A stretch of 64,000 nt of DNA from Filosporella fistucella (taxonomy: Eukaryota; Ascomycota; Leotiomycetes; Helotiales), in assembly GCA_030077755.1 (NCBI GenBank), contig JAQJZZ010000015.1:1240001-1304000 (forward strand). Direction: 5' to 3'. The translations under genes and the position numbers were made by a program. The first letter of the stretch is position 1; the number at the start of each line of letters is the position of its first letter. The notes below the pieces were generated by a model that did no database searches, had not been told where the DNA came from, and was given only the letters and a program-made list of their open reading frames with translations. Shown one piece after another: positions 35,464 to 47,914 of this stretch.

Positions 35464-37225
35464 TTAACGGAGAGAGAATCCCTTCCTCTTTCCCTTTTCT
35501 TCCAATGGTCTTCCACTCTCAATTCTTGATTTCTTCTCTTCTAACTCCATTCGTTGACGCTCGAGTTGTTCTTTCATCTCGCGATGGCGAGCATATAGCT
35601 CCTCTTCGCTCTGCTTCAACTTGCTCTCCTTCTCGGCAACCTTTTGTTGGAAAACCATCTTCATCTCAGCTTCCATCTTTGCAAGCTTTTGCTCGTGAAG
35701 TGTGCGCTCCTCTTCTTGCTTGGCAGCTGGGTTGACCTCCTTGAAGACACTTGGATCCTGAGCAACACCCATTGCCGTGAGCTTCTCGGATCTGTAGTTC
35801 TCGTAAAGGGCATTGTTGGTATGCTCCTTGAGTTCCTCCATGTGTGTTCTGATCAACATCTGGCGAAGCTTGACAAAATCGCAGTGCTCCTCGTTGTCAA
35901 CCTCGATGATGCCCCAGGGGTATTTACGTCCACGAACTTTACGTCCGTCAGAGCTGGTGATTTCGGAGTTGGCACCGACAACGGCGAAAGGAACTTTGGA
36001 CATGATCTCGTTGTTCTCAGCAATTGTCTCGTCATCGTCAAGTTCGTATCTTGGGCCTTCAAATATTTGAATGGCGTGGTGCTTGATATCTGCGAGAATC
36101 TGCAGAAGTCAGTAATTGTAGCCAGGGTTTTTGAGTCGACTTACTCTTGACTTGAATGCCATGATCTCCTCATCAGTCATGGTATCAGCCTTGGCAATGA
36201 CTGGAATCAAGTTGACCTTGGTATGCAGTCTTCTCATAACCTCAATATCCAAAGGCTTCAATGCATGGCCAGTTGGTTGAATGAAGTATACACAGGCGTG
36301 AACTCGGTTGTCAACGATGTTCATGCGGTTGACTTTGTTTTCAGCATCAAGATAAGTATCAAATCGTTGCTCGATGTTGTCTACAATTGGTTGCCAAGAT
36401 GCATCGTTATTAACGAAATCTCCAAAACCAGGGGTATCAACAACGGTCAACCGTAAACGGACGCCATTCTCTTCGATATCCGCGCTTATAGATTGGATGG
36501 AGACGGTTTTTGGGATAATGTCGAGGCTGGGTCCTTTTCGCTCACGAGGGGGATATAGAGAGGTGTTGAATAGGGTGTTGACCAAGGTCGACTTTCCAAG
36601 ACCGGATTCACCTGTGTCTGTTAGTTTGTGCTCATCATGCAGAATAGGTCGTCTTACCAACTACCATAACGTTGAAGTTGAATCCTTTTCGGACACTCTT
36701 GCGGTGCCACTGGTTGGGCAAGTTTGCGAAACCCACGAAACCAGTCAACTTTCTCCGCACAATATTTCGCATATCAGAAGCTTGCTGAGCTGCGATCTTG
36801 GGGTCAGTTGAGCTCACGCTCTGTGGCACCTCTTGCGAAGGAGATACGGCCTTGCCATTTGGCACAGGCGCCGGAGAGGCTCTTGTTGGTGCCACGGGGG
36901 CGCCATTTGTAGCTGTATAGAAACATAGAATGTCAGCCCAATTCTCGGTTTGATGATTCTGAGCCGTCCGGTTAAGTCGTTCCACAACCCAATCTTCCAT
37001 CGACTCTTCCTGATGGAATTGCATAGGCGAAATACTTGGCTTGTCAACGTCGAGCATGCTGCGATAATAGGGGACGGATCCATTCGACCTCTGGTGACGA
37101 TGCAGACTTCCAGGGTAGATTTGCTGGTCTGCAGGGGCATACTTGGCTGGCGGAATTGGGCCTTTGGTGGAGCTCTCTGATCGAGATACTCGAGATTGTG
37201 GCAGAAGACTTGAGAAAGAAGCCAT
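35464..37225 (-). CDS. CDC3: septin, Cdc3/AspB group
   Basis: Exons 37225-36658, 36611-36145 and 36099-35464 (introns 46 and 45 bp) encode 556 residues. Septins are GTP-binding proteins that form filaments at septa, hyphal tips and budding sites. The polybasic membrane-binding stretch [19 protein letters not shown] precedes the P-loop [16 protein letters not shown] is the G3 switch and AKAD the G4 motif. The C-terminus is a long coiled coil ([19 protein letters not shown]...) ending in an SGRP tail as in AspB/Cdc3. The core is nearly invariant with known Cdc3-group septins. The start is uncertain: the N-terminal extension is about 100 residues longer than in AspB, so an extra 5' intron or a later start is possible. 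Confidence 0.9.
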
Positions 37226-40200
37226 GACTTGGGGAGCTCCAAGGGTAGGATTTCTCCTGAGTACGTTTGTAGGAATAGTCTTATAACTATGGTTGACAGT
37301 ATGCAGGCTTCGCTCCCAGGAGAATGACGTTTGTTCCAATACAGAATCGATTAAGGAATTGAAATGCGATGGACTCCCCGGTTACGAAGTTTTGACTCGG
37401 TTCCAGCTCGGATTGCCACGAAAAGAAAGACTTTGCTTACCCATTGTTCTGGTTGTGTGGAAAGATCGATGGCGAGTGTCGTGAAAGCAGGTGCGAGGTA
37501 AAGTTCTGAACGACGCCAGTTAGCTTCAGCGTCTATTCAATTTGATTGCGCGGCAATTGTGGAACAGGTGTACACAAGCTCAACTTTAGCATCTGCAAGT
37601 TGTCCTTCGTATTGATGGAATGGGGTAATGCGCAATGCATGAATACGATATGCACCTACCAAAATTATGACCTCAACTTCTTGTCACCCGTATCGTCGCT
37701 GAGTCGCAATCGAAAGATGGATGGAAAGAATCGCTCGCAGAAATAGAACTCGATCTAAGAAGGCGCGTCGAGTTAGTTTGTGGTTAAAGAAGAGGTTGAA
37801 AGAGGTGACAAAGTTTGAAGGTTGGTCGTGGACATTTCACGGTAAAAGGGGTTTCTGAGATATTGACAGGGTTCATGAAGCTGTCATTTTAATGTGGTGC
37901 TCCGCATGGTGTGTGCGCAGAATGAAGAAACAAGAACATACCAAGGAATTGATCGAGGAGAAGGAGAGGATGAAGAGAGAAGAAGATAATATGAGATCTC
38001 AAGATACGAAGAAGGTTGTTCTGTATCCTCAAGAAAAGAGAAGGGTGTTGTGCAGCGTGCGACCAAATTAAATGCTGGCTCCATTATCGAAAGGGGGAGC
38101 GGGCTAGCGTGACCAAAGAGGTTAGACTATAGATCACCTGACTGGGCCTAGTGTGGCCTGAAAAAGTCGGCTTGGTCTCGGTAGTGACACTTGGCAACCT
38201 CCAGCGGGCGGAACAATTCAACGTTCGTTCTTCATTGGTGTTCGACATTAAGGGGTAATCTGATACTCCAGATCATTCCAAGTCTGCAGGAAAGTTATAT
38301 CAAGCTTCGATATAACTTCATATCGTCTTCGAAGTCATTCTCAGAGTGTTCTCTTCCGAAATAGCTGGACATCTGTGTTCAACGACGCGAAAAAAGCATC
38401 CTGGGCACAAATCATATTCATTGTTCAACAGCAGAAGGGTTCACAACCGCCAGCGCACAGTCGGTCTCGTGACACTGCATATTGGGCGTCTGCCACCTGC
38501 AAGTCTTGAAGTGCCTTCTCGGTACCTGAGTCTTGGGCGGCCGGCCTACTTATGCGATTAACAGTCACGACCCGAAGTGAAAGTCTTTCTAGGTCTACCA
38601 TCACTTTTCGGATCACAGAGTCGTTGAGAAGTTGGGTAACATTCACTGAGGCTAATTGCAAAATCTGTTAAGAAGTTGGGTAACATTCACTGAGGAGTTT
38701 TGCAATTAGTCACTAGAGGTTTGTGGCAAGTCCTATGAATCCCAGACTTCTGGTTGATACTTATTCTCAAGTCGCAGAGATAACCTTTTTAACCAAACTA
38801 CAGCAAGCATCGCATTTCCAACAGGTATGCCATTGTGGTAATTTCAAGCTTCCTGCAAGACTAATCCTTCCTCAAAGCAGACAGATAGGCAAGCAAACAA
38901 GCAAGCGCACAGATAAGCAATTTCACAGTTCGGATAGTTCCTGCTTCTCCAACATCTTGTCGATAACTGCAAAATACAAGTGTGTGCTTTTCACCGAGGT
39001 CCACTCCTCAGAGGTAAGGATAAAGGGACTCTTGATCTTATTCAATAAAAGTCAACGCTCTAAGGTCGAATTGTCACTTTGTAATCAAGCAGCCAGATCC
39101 CACTTCAAATCACCACAACTCCGGCTTAAATGCGCCGTCCAGAACCCTTATCGATCAGATTTTAAGAGCGTTAATCACAAGCAAGCTTAGGCTAAGTGCG
39201 GCTGCCCAGGGATTATTCCAAAGAAAAAAACAGCTATTTGATCAACCACCATCCATGAGCTTGCCTACCTTTTGAAAGAAGAGCAAACAGCCTCGACTCC
39301 AGTCACCGGAAAGTATTCCGGGTCAAAAGCTTTGGACATACCATCCTTCTGTTTTTGAGGTGGTTCTTCCTCGGTTAAGAAAGGTTGCACCCTCCTCGCG
39401 AAAAGTACCAAAGCTGGTATATTTACGAACCTCAGCATCTGAAAGGAAAACAGCCAGCCCTCATTCCCTTCTATTGCACTCTTCCCACCGGGGGCAGACA
39501 GACAACCAATTCCGGTCTAATCACTTCCAGGTTTTTCGAGAACAGTAAGCACAGCGTTCTCTTGTGGTGGGTTGGTCATCTGCCATTGTCCTATCGCTTG
39601 TTCAAAGTTCTCCTTACAGTCTCAAAGGGTTTGCGAGTTTCATACCGCATCTGAACTTCCCTCGCGGAGTAATTGAGACAGCCAGAAGCCAGGGTCCTGA
39701 GCGGAGTTATCTTTTCGACGCTCGGAGTACCGTGAAGGCAAACTTCGAGCCACGGACTCATCTCGACACATCAGACGGATAGCGTACTCAAATCCTCTGC
39801 GGGAAAATTTAACCGTCTCATAGCAAAACTAAAGTAGCCAGCGGAAGTCCGCATCTTCGTTCTTTTACAGCTTAAAGGTCATCGAGGTGTAATTCATTGA
39901 CGAGGTTGTCGTTGTACTGTGAGTAAAACGCTGACATCTCAGCGCGTTGCCAAATTTCTTTCTCCAGACGCATAATGAGAAGTAGAGAATCTAAACGTGT
40001 GCCAGCATAAATATTCACGGCCTACAAGACAGCCTTTCCTGTACGTAGTGCCCTTCTTCTGGATCAATTAAAGTAGACACACGTGGATTCCGGAGCCTGT
40101 GGCCCTTGAATTCACCAAGACCCGCTTTTCCACGAAGATTCAGGTAGTCATCGCCTTGCGACTCATCCAACGAAGTTCTTCTTCACTCACCTCGACACAG

Positions 40201-40415
40201 CCTTGTCAGACAACGTCACGTCCAACACGTTATCTATCACTGTCAAAACAAAGTATTTGACTGAAAGGCTCGTACCTCTTCCGTCGAGTCTCTTCTAGAC
40301 GTTTCCTTTCAGCGAAAGTCGAAACCCGGAGGTGAGTTACGAAAATTAGTTACGAACATCCATTTCGGAGAGCATTTCTGACTTGACTCAACAGGCGCAC
40401 GACGAATTTTCAATC
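37226..40415. other. long gene-poor region
   Basis: More than 3 kb between septin and a 2EXR gene. Contains the septin promoter, a 25-bp direct repeat near 38.65 kb, and at 40331-40395 splice-like signals (GTGAGT...CAACAG) of a likely 5'UTR intron for the 2EXR gene. No protein gene supported. Confidence 0.5.
38627..38709. repeat. 25-bp direct repeat interleaved with 12-bp inverted repeat
   Basis: AGAAGTTGGGTAACATTCAC plus TGAGG occurs exactly at 38627-38651 and at 38671-38695. Directly after the first copy lies CTAATTGCAAAA (38652-38663), and after the second copy its reverse complement TTTTGCAATTAG (38698-38709). This is a short local duplication whose flanks became inverted; origin unknown. 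Confidence 0.85.
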
Positions 40416-41309
40416 ATGGAGTCCCAAGCAAACAGCCAACTCTCTATCGTTCCTTTCCTGACGATTTCATCCACCTCCGTTTCCCCGAAAGCTCCGCGAG
40501 TAGTGTCTGCCAATGATCCCCCTCTAGCCACGCCCCTCCCGGCGCCTGAGGTCAAGCGATACTACAGAGGTCCACCATACCACAAGTTCTTTCACTTATT
40601 TGGATCCCTTCCACCAGAACTTCAAATTGCGATTTGGGCACTCTCAGTCAAACCCCGTATTGTCGAGTTGCTTTTCTCTTACAAGAGAGGCTTTTACAGT
40701 CGTGTAATTACACCAACTGTACTCAGAGTCTCTAAAGTTTCTCGAGAAGCTGTCTTGTCGAAGTATCCACTTTGTTTTGGCAACAATCTTTATGAGCCAC
40801 GGGTCCGGTTCAACTTCTCAATCGACACTCTGCTTATTCCACAATCACTTCAACATCATACTACGGTTCTCTTTGCCAGCTTCACCAAGGTTGAGTTGAA
40901 AGGTCTTCGATATATTGCCATGTCATCTGACATCAATGAGGACTATGACCTTGGTGGCACACCAGTGGACAGTCTCGACTTGTTCAAGAAGATGGTACCA
41001 AAGCTTCCAGCTCTCTACGAGTTCAACTTGGTTCTCGATTTAGCTGATTGGGGTCACTATGGTCAACCTTCAGGATCTGGCAGAATGCATCTGTACACCG
41101 AATGGCCTGAGGATTTGTTGGAAATGCATGAGTGCTGCGACTGTTGCAACCACGTCGAAGAAGATGAGGACCCCAACTACCCAAGCCTCACAACCGAAGA
41201 GTGTGCAGACCAGTGCGAGTATCACCAGTATCCCGATTTCAGCGATGAGTTCGCTGGCATCGATATCCCATCAACTGGTTGTATTTGGGGATGGCGCCCA
41301 TTTGAATAG
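40416..41309 (+). CDS. 2EXR-domain protein
   Basis: Single coding exon, 297 residues, second 2EXR gene in the window. FFHLFGSLPPELQIAIWALS (about residues 52-71) is the domain start, followed by TPTVLRVSKVSREAVLSKYP and FNFSIDTLLIPQSL with the family's spacing. A Cys/acidic insertion (CCDCCNHVEEDEDPN) lies near the end. Function unknown. The ATG at 40416 follows a likely 5'UTR intron ending in CAACAG at about 40393. It shares only the domain, not the tail, with the copy at 18118. Confidence 0.78.
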   Translation: MESQANSQLSIVPFLTISSTSVSPKAPRVVSANDPPLATPLPAPEVKRYYRGPPYHKFFHLFGSLPPELQIAIWALSVKPRIVELLFSYKRGFYSRVITPTVLRVSKVSREAVLSKYPLCFGNNLYEPRVRFNFSIDTLLIPQSLQHHTTVLFASFTKVELKGLRYIAMSSDINEDYDLGGTPVDSLDLFKKMVPKLPALYEFNLVLDLADWGHYGQPSGSGRMHLYTEWPEDLLEMHECCDCCNHVEEDEDPNYPSLTTEECADQCEYHQYPDFSDEFAGIDIPSTGCIWGWRPFE

Positions 41310-42436
41310 TGACTTGGGGATCATACGAAAATCATGCTATCCGTGTCTGATTACACGGCGTGGCTTCAAGTCATGATTGTTAGAGTGGATGAACGCACTT
41401 TTATTTGAGAGTGACAGTGATGGACGTTTGTTTTCGATTCTTGTAAAGGTTTTTCAATCATGGCATGGGCTTAGGGAGGGCGATTTGCTTTGAGGAGTAT
41501 GCTAGCGCTATCAGCGTTACAAATGGTTGTATGAGATACCCAATTTTGCTGTGGTCTGACGTTTTTACGATTCGCGATGAGCCTTGCATGATGGCTTCTG
41601 TATGGTATTAAATGGGGTATTCAACCGCGATCTTTATGGTTCCATAGCTTGATATTTGATCTTTTCACCGTGACTCGATTAAAGTTGACGAAATTTAGCT
41701 GTGGGGCAGCACAAGCTCGTGTCTCAATTCCATACTTCATCTTGCATTTCATCTCACACAGATGATTCCCGTTGAGGTGACACAATCGTTGCGCAATTCA
41801 AAAGCTCTTCAAGTACCTGTATAAACTATAACCTCGAGTTCTCGCCGACCCCGGTCAACTAACGCAGTACTAATTTCCTGTTCACTAAACAATCGTGCTT
41901 ACATCTCCAACCCGCACGCTCTAGACCTCACAGAAACTCGCGGCTTCGAGCTCGGAACGTCGGCATAGATACAGTCAGCTTTGACAGCCAAGTAGAACAC
42001 CACTTGTCTTGGCAATACTCAAGTACAGTTCAAGATTTAGTGGTGATTTGAATAGTGCCGATTGCTAGGATTTCTCCGAGGGCCGTGTTTGGAGATTTTC
42101 CCAGGTGAAAGATAACGGACATGACTGAATGGGTGAGTGTAATTATCACATCGATTGATTGATAGAAATGGAAAACTCAAATCGGTACAATTAATTTATA
42201 TTATTCCCATACTGAGGACTTTTCCCAGTAAGTGCACTGACAATACTTCGAAAGACCCAAACCTTGCAGCCAAATGACCACGCTCATCGCTCGCTCCCAA
42301 AGTCCAAACTCCAGACCTCTATCCCTCCACTTGTGATCCTATCCATCCTTTGACCCTGTACCACCTAATGTCACATTTTGTTCCCAATCTGCAACCACTC
42401 CTACATGATGTTCTGACTCATTGCCATTCCTCCACC
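41310..42436. other. intergenic between convergent genes
   Basis: 3' flanks of the 2EXR gene and the minus-strand MFS gene; nothing recognisable. Confidence 0.6.
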
Positions 42437-44257
42437 TCAAATAGCGAACTTACTTCTCGCTCTCAACTTCGCTCCAAAGATCCAAAGGGCGAACATTCCA
42501 ATAATACCAATGACACTCAATCCACCAAGGACACTGACACCCTTTCCGATACCTAGATTGATGAAAAGTGGTCTGCCGAACAAGATACTTCCACAAGCGA
42601 AGGCTGATCTGAGGAAATCATTCCCTGCAAAGAGAGAAGCAGCATATTGTGGATACGAGAGAGGAACATAGACAAAGATACATTGCATGACGACGAAAAC
42701 ACTAGCGCCGTATATTGTTATACCGATTGTTGGTGCAATCCAATGAATACTCTCTCTCGCTGTCCAGCCAAACAGGAAAAGGCCGATTGTAGGCCCAAAA
42801 CATGCGAATAGAGCAGGTACAAGTCGAGATTCCTGAGCTCGGAGACCGTTCTTCAGGATGTCGGGGATGAGGTAGTAGTGGAGGTATGCGCAGTAGATTG
42901 CGATACCGATGACACAAGCTACCAAGATACAAGTGAACACCACGCCAATCATTCCCAATGAGAAGCCATAAAGTACTGGATACACCAAAGGAAACACCTC
43001 AAAGAAGCTATAATAGATACCGTATATGATAGCAGTATATACGTTCACGAATGCAATAGCAGGGTCTTTGATAGTGATTTCGATAGGCTTGATAACTGCG
43101 TCGACGAGAATCTTCGAGGCGGTCATGTTCTTCTGATCGATTTCAGATTGTGCCAAGAGACGCTTGTCGCCTGTAAGTTTTCGGAGACGAGCCGCACGGC
43201 GGAGGAGAATGTTGGGTGTTGAAGTCTCTGGGAGGAGCATGAACATGGCGAGGAAGATTGGACCGGCCATCCAGAGGATCTCCCACAATGACCAACGCCA
43301 TCCTTCAGCTGTGACTGCAAATCCTGAGAGAAGAGGGCCAAGAGCTGGACCACAATAGGCTGCGGATACCCAGGCCACAAGAGCATATGGGAGGTACAAG
43401 AAGGAATACATGTCTTGCATAGTCGCTGCTCCAGTAGCGAGACATGGTGAGCCAAAAAATCCTTGCAGAAATCTCAACACGAGAAGACCGGCGAAGTTGT
43501 CTACCAAGGCAGTAGGCAGAGAAATAATCGTGAAAATTGCCATTGTGGCGGCGTAAACAGGTGAGCGACCGATACTTGGGATCTCAGATAGGGGAGCCCA
43601 TATCAAAGGTCCGATACCATAAGCGAGGACGTAAAGGGAGAGAGGAAGCGATGCTTCGACTGGACGGAGACCCCATTTTACTTCCAATTCTGGAATCGAG
43701 GATGTGTAGATCGCAGAGCCGGTATAAACGACGAAAGTGTAGATACAGATGATGAGAGAGACACCGAATTTCTTGCCGTTTGACCAGTTCTGAGGATTGG
43801 CGGGATCGTCGGTGGTGTACCAATCTACCAGGATATTACCATCGGCTGTCTTGACAGGTGCGATGGGTTTGGTCTGAGTGCGTTCAAGTGCGAGAGCTGC
43901 TTCAACTTCGAGACGTTCTTCGGTGTATGGGACGGTCTCGAGACGACTTTTTGTTCTGCTGAGGTTCAGAGACTCAAGGTCTTGACCGTACGGAGCGGGG
44001 TCTTCTGTCTGTTTCTTCTCTAGTTCATCTGTATCGATTGTGCCTGATGCATCAGATGAGATACTAGATTGTCGTGTTGGTTGTCGTGGTACACTTGGAC
44101 TTCTTGTCTTGACTGGAGTGTTTGATGAATTGATGACGGCATTATATGATGCTGGTAATTCGAAAGAATCGAGCTCTTCAGGGTACTTTAAAACTTTGTT
44201 CTTCGTAACCCACCGAATGAGTTGGCCTAATGGGGCCTCTCTGAGAATATCCGTCAT
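42437..44257 (-). CDS. MFS multidrug transporter, FLR1/caf5-like DHA1
   Basis: Intronless, 606 residues. The N-terminal stretch (MTDILREAPLGQLIRWVTKN) and the pre-TM1 motif VDWYTTDDPANPQNWSNGKK match the FLR1/caf5/Mfs1 group of fungal drug:H+ antiporters linked to azole and benomyl tolerance. About 12 membrane segments follow, with LRFLQGFFGSPCLATGAATM in TM4-5 and PETSTPNILLRRAARLRKLT in the central loop. IHWIAPTIGITIYGASVFVV and the C-terminal LRARSKFAI complete the pattern. The actual substrate is not shown by the sequence. Its upstream 1.3 kb is gene-free, leaving room for regulation. Confidence 0.9.
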   Translation of the reverse strand: MTDILREAPLGQLIRWVTKNKVLKYPEELDSFELPASYNAVINSSNTPVKTRSPSVPRQPTRQSSISSDASGTIDTDELEKKQTEDPAPYGQDLESLNLSRTKSRLETVPYTEERLEVEAALALERTQTKPIAPVKTADGNILVDWYTTDDPANPQNWSNGKKFGVSLIICIYTFVVYTGSAIYTSSIPELEVKWGLRPVEASLPLSLYVLAYGIGPLIWAPLSEIPSIGRSPVYAATMAIFTIISLPTALVDNFAGLLVLRFLQGFFGSPCLATGAATMQDMYSFLYLPYALVAWVSAAYCGPALGPLLSGFAVTAEGWRWSLWEILWMAGPIFLAMFMLLPETSTPNILLRRAARLRKLTGDKRLLAQSEIDQKNMTASKILVDAVIKPIEITIKDPAIAFVNVYTAIIYGIYYSFFEVFPLVYPVLYGFSLGMIGVVFTCILVACVIGIAIYCAYLHYYLIPDILKNGLRAQESRLVPALFACFGPTIGLFLFGWTARESIHWIAPTIGITIYGASVFVVMQCIFVYVPLSYPQYAASLFAGNDFLRSAFACGSILFGRPLFINLGIGKGVSVLGGLSVIGIIGMFALWIFGAKLRARSKFAI

Positions 44258-45551
44258 GATAAGCTTGGTATAGGGTTGAGTATGATGAGTATCGGCTCGA
44301 TTGGATCGGATTTAGTATCCCGAAATAGATAAGTACCAAGAGCACAGAAGATGAGAAGAATGATACGAAAGAAACTTATCTGGGTATTGCTATAGTATAT
44401 ATAAGTCTACTCCAGTACTATTCTCTGGAAATTGCTTTGGCCTACCCCGTGAAGCTCCCATCCCAGAATAAGTCAGCACGGTTCTGACAAACGCACGTTA
44501 TGGGTTATGTCCGATTCCATGACTTTCACTCGTTCTCTAATCCAAATGATGCAAAGACAAGCTAACATTTAACGCGTATTGGTCCGTTCTGTGCGATGGG
44601 TATTGCAGGAGTTAGGGCTGTTAGTGGAAAGTGAAAAGCCTCTTCGCGGATGTAAGCACTATGGATATCAAGCTAATCTGCAGTTGGTTGAGTAAAGTCC
44701 GATCACATGTGTGAGGAGGCGAGTTGCTGAATAATGAACCACGAAGAGGTTGGAGGTGGTATAAGCGATGACGCAGAGAGGCTTGGACAAGCTTTGTCAG
44801 AGACGTGCGTAAAATTGATTGGATGTTTTCTTTTTCGGAAGTCGAGGATTAGAAAGTTTCGAGAAGTCTTTACCTAAATTGAAAGATTAGTGAACTCGCG
44901 ACATTCATAAAGCTGGCCCGAATACGGTGGTCGGCCAAGTTTGGGTGATACGTCGCATTTTGGATATGAGTCTTCGTCTCGGCCTTCTGATATATCTTAA
45001 CGTTATGTTCGGACACGGTGCGGATATACATTCGGAGCGATGAGAAATTCATTTCGCGATAGTGATAGGAATTGAGAGAATGTGCGAAAGCTGGGTATAT
45101 TCTTAGGCGATCGTCGGATTTAAGCCCTGGCTCTGCATATATTTCGACGCAAGATTGATTATCAAGTGGAAGAGGGCTGAAACGATAATGTGATGCCCTG
45201 GTCGATATCAACAACTAATCTAGCATCATAGCGTTTCCTCTTTCGGGGAATTTGTGATAAGATGGCACAAGATAATATGAACTACCCATGATATCACTAG
45301 GAGGAAGACGACTTTGATGAATAAACAAGTATGAGTCAATAGATTGATAATATCGTCAGATCTCATCAATTTTATGGGCCGATATACTAATATTTTCCCT
45401 TGACCATAGCCTCTCTCCGCCGAAGGCACGGAGGACGTGTATCACGTGCGATTGATTTGCAAGCAATTGCTTTATCTCCTGCAACTTTATTTCGACCCAC
45501 AATTCCCTCCTTCACTCATCTCTATTCTGATTCCTCTTTCCTACATCAAAT
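44258..45551. other. intergenic, no supported gene
   Basis: Upstream region of the minus-strand MFS gene and 3' flank of the cupin gene. No coding frame supported. Confidence 0.6.
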
Positions 45552-46070
45552 TCATTGACTTGGTTTGGGAGGAATGAAAACATCCTCCAAAATCGTCCCG
45601 TCATTTAACTCCACCTTCTCGGCTGCCAGCATCACACAAAGCATCCTACACCACTCATCTGTCTTATTCACCCAAGCATGAATAGTTCCTCGCTGAACAG
45701 CAGTATCACCCTCCTTGATAGTCACTTCCACTTCGTCATCGACTCTGAGAACGATTTCTCCTTTCAACACCACCATGTAATCGACCGTTGAAGTACGGTG
45801 GAAAGGACTGGAGGTGTGGGGTGGGATATCCGAAGTACAGAATACGGTCCCGGTTTTGCCAGGTCGAGGGATTGCAGTTGTTTTGTCGGAGGGAAGAGGA
45901 GCAGTATTGCTCGCCGGGACTGCGTTTGTCGTGAAAAGGTTGGTGAACTGTCCAGCTTTTGGTCCGAATGGGCCAAAGAGTTCCATACGAGAATCGGTCG
46001 CGATGACAGATTTGCCATTCGTATCATTGGACGCAATGACAATGCGAGGTGCGGGAAGTTGAGATGGCAT
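45552..46070 (-). CDS. cupin-domain protein
   Basis: Single exon, 172 residues. The cupin core is seen as PPHTSSPFHRTSTVDYMVVL (first motif, with two His and Asp in place of Glu) followed by KGEIVLRVDDEVEVTIKEGD. The second motif is DTAVQRGTIHAWVNKTD with its His. Small cupins of this kind bind a metal in a beta-barrel and are found as dioxygenases, isomerases or pathway accessory proteins. The specific reaction cannot be inferred. No signal peptide, so probably cytosolic. The transporter 1.3 kb away could be a partner, but nothing in the sequence shows it. Confidence 0.82.
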   Translation of the reverse strand: MPSQLPAPRIVIASNDTNGKSVIATDSRMELFGPFGPKAGQFTNLFTTNAVPASNTAPLPSDKTTAIPRPGKTGTVFCTSDIPPHTSSPFHRTSTVDYMVVLKGEIVLRVDDEVEVTIKEGDTAVQRGTIHAWVNKTDEWCRMLCVMLAAEKVELNDGTILEDVFIPPKPSQ

Positions 46071-47914
46071 TATGGAAGTGAAGAGTGATTGAAGTTAAGT
46101 GGAAGTCTTGATTGGGTGGATGTGATTGTGTAAGTGAGATTTGTATCTTTGCAGATGACACTGACAAGTTCAAGAGAGGGGAACTTGGTGCTACTTATAC
46201 CTGCGACCCGATAGGGCTCAATGCACTTGTTGTCATTTTGAAAGGCCGAAGAGCGAAATGGAACGGAATTAGGAGCTTCATTGATTCCAAGTGGAATCCA
46301 GTTCTTGCGGCAAAGCAGGGAGTTTCTCGCGACAGTCTCACGATGATTCGGCTCCCACCGGCATCCACATTCCTTCCGGGTGTCAGCCAATTCGGCTCCG
46401 ATCTCAAGACTGCAGGTCCCTATTTCTCCTTTTTCCTTCACAATCATCACAAGCATTCAAATTTGCGATAGATCAGGCCAGAAGTGAGCTGTGCTAATAC
46501 TTTCGGACATCCCGTGTCTGAGATTATCGCCGAGCTCGCAGTTTACAGGCTTGCTGGGGCAAGAAAACCTTTGAAATTACGGTGCTGAACGGATGGCAAT
46601 CAAGCATTTGTCGGAAATCGCCTTACCAACTCCATCAGCTATCAAACTAAATTCTTTTGGGGTCCTTAGGCAAGCGCCTCCATCATTCAAGCATGGTGGA
46701 TTGAGGCTCCTGGCGGTAAAAGACTGGAAGGGGAGTTAGCGCGGCCAACAGGCTGTGAATAGTGTCGTTGTTGAGGGTGTAGGAGATTTCTATTTCATTG
46801 TGCCGTCTGAGTATGTTCGAATTTTAACGTTTTCTACCTGTCCTCAAGTCACTCACCTGCACAAGGTCATGAACCATTTCAATCAGTCTGATTGCACTTG
46901 TACTCACCACGCCACATGTGTTTTTGTATCCACTAACATCTCTCACACACCGAATATCCTGGACCTCTAAATATCATAACAAGTTCAAACGAAGAGCATA
47001 CGGAATGAACCGCCAGGAACCTTCGCAGGCAATCTCCAACATTACGACGAGGCAAGGCTTCGGGAGGGATTCTTAGTGTATGAGGGGTCTTTTTTTTTTA
47101 AAAAAAAAAAAAAAACCAAACACTGAGATCACGAGAGATTCGGCAACTGGGCAGAGACGCGGCTATAGATCTATGAATTCGAAATGAGACTAATAGTGGA
47201 GAGGTGATGAAGTGGTTGAGCTTTGAAATGTTTGTATTTCCACTTCCTGCACCGCGATTCGGCCCCGAAGGGAGGACTTCGGGGCGGACCGCGTTGATGC
47301 TTTGGATGTGTGGTTTAAGATTGGCGCCATACAAGCTCAATCAAGGAATAATGATAGTCAATAAGAGAAAGCAATAGAGGGACATTTATGGGCAATAGAT
47401 ATCGATCGAGAGGGTTCGAAAGTCCGGACATTAAGCTTCACACTGGACTTGCGGGTCGACGCTGAGAATTCCTGGGTGGATTGCTCACAGAGCTCATGTT
47501 TGTGGATACACGGCAACTCATATAATGCATCAGTGTGGTACAAACAGATTATACTGGTGTTCATAGCCGGAACGATTCCCATTGCACCTCTATTTCAAAT
47601 TCGAAGGTAGTTGAGATATCACATGACAAACGCGTCGTTCCCGTCCTTCCTTCCTCACTCTTACACTCTCGTCGCCCCTTCCATGTCAATTCGGGACATC
47701 CTCAGGCTTGTTCTAACCTCACCTCCGTTCACTTCATTTTTCACTATTCCTTCACGTCTATGTATCGTACAATCTCGTGTTATTCACGTATTTCCATCCT
47801 TTACTGCTGACTGCGCATCAGCAGAGCAGACGACAATCATTCGAATACCCACACACTCTTTGCAGGTTCAGTTCATCTCCTCTATCAAGTCCAAGCACTC
47901 ATAGATCTACAGAG
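46071..47914. other. intergenic between divergent genes
   Basis: Upstream regions of the cupin (minus) and the BTB-like gene (plus). A run of T followed by a run of A (about 47090-47115) is the only notable structure. Confidence 0.55.
47090..47115. repeat. T-run/A-run palindrome
   Basis: About 10 T followed by about 15-16 A makes a perfect AT palindrome. It could be a replication-slippage product or a nucleosome-free element; no function shown. Confidence 0.6.

Noticed and set aside
35644..36150. 168-codon plus-strand frame
   Set aside because: Antisense of septin coding exons.
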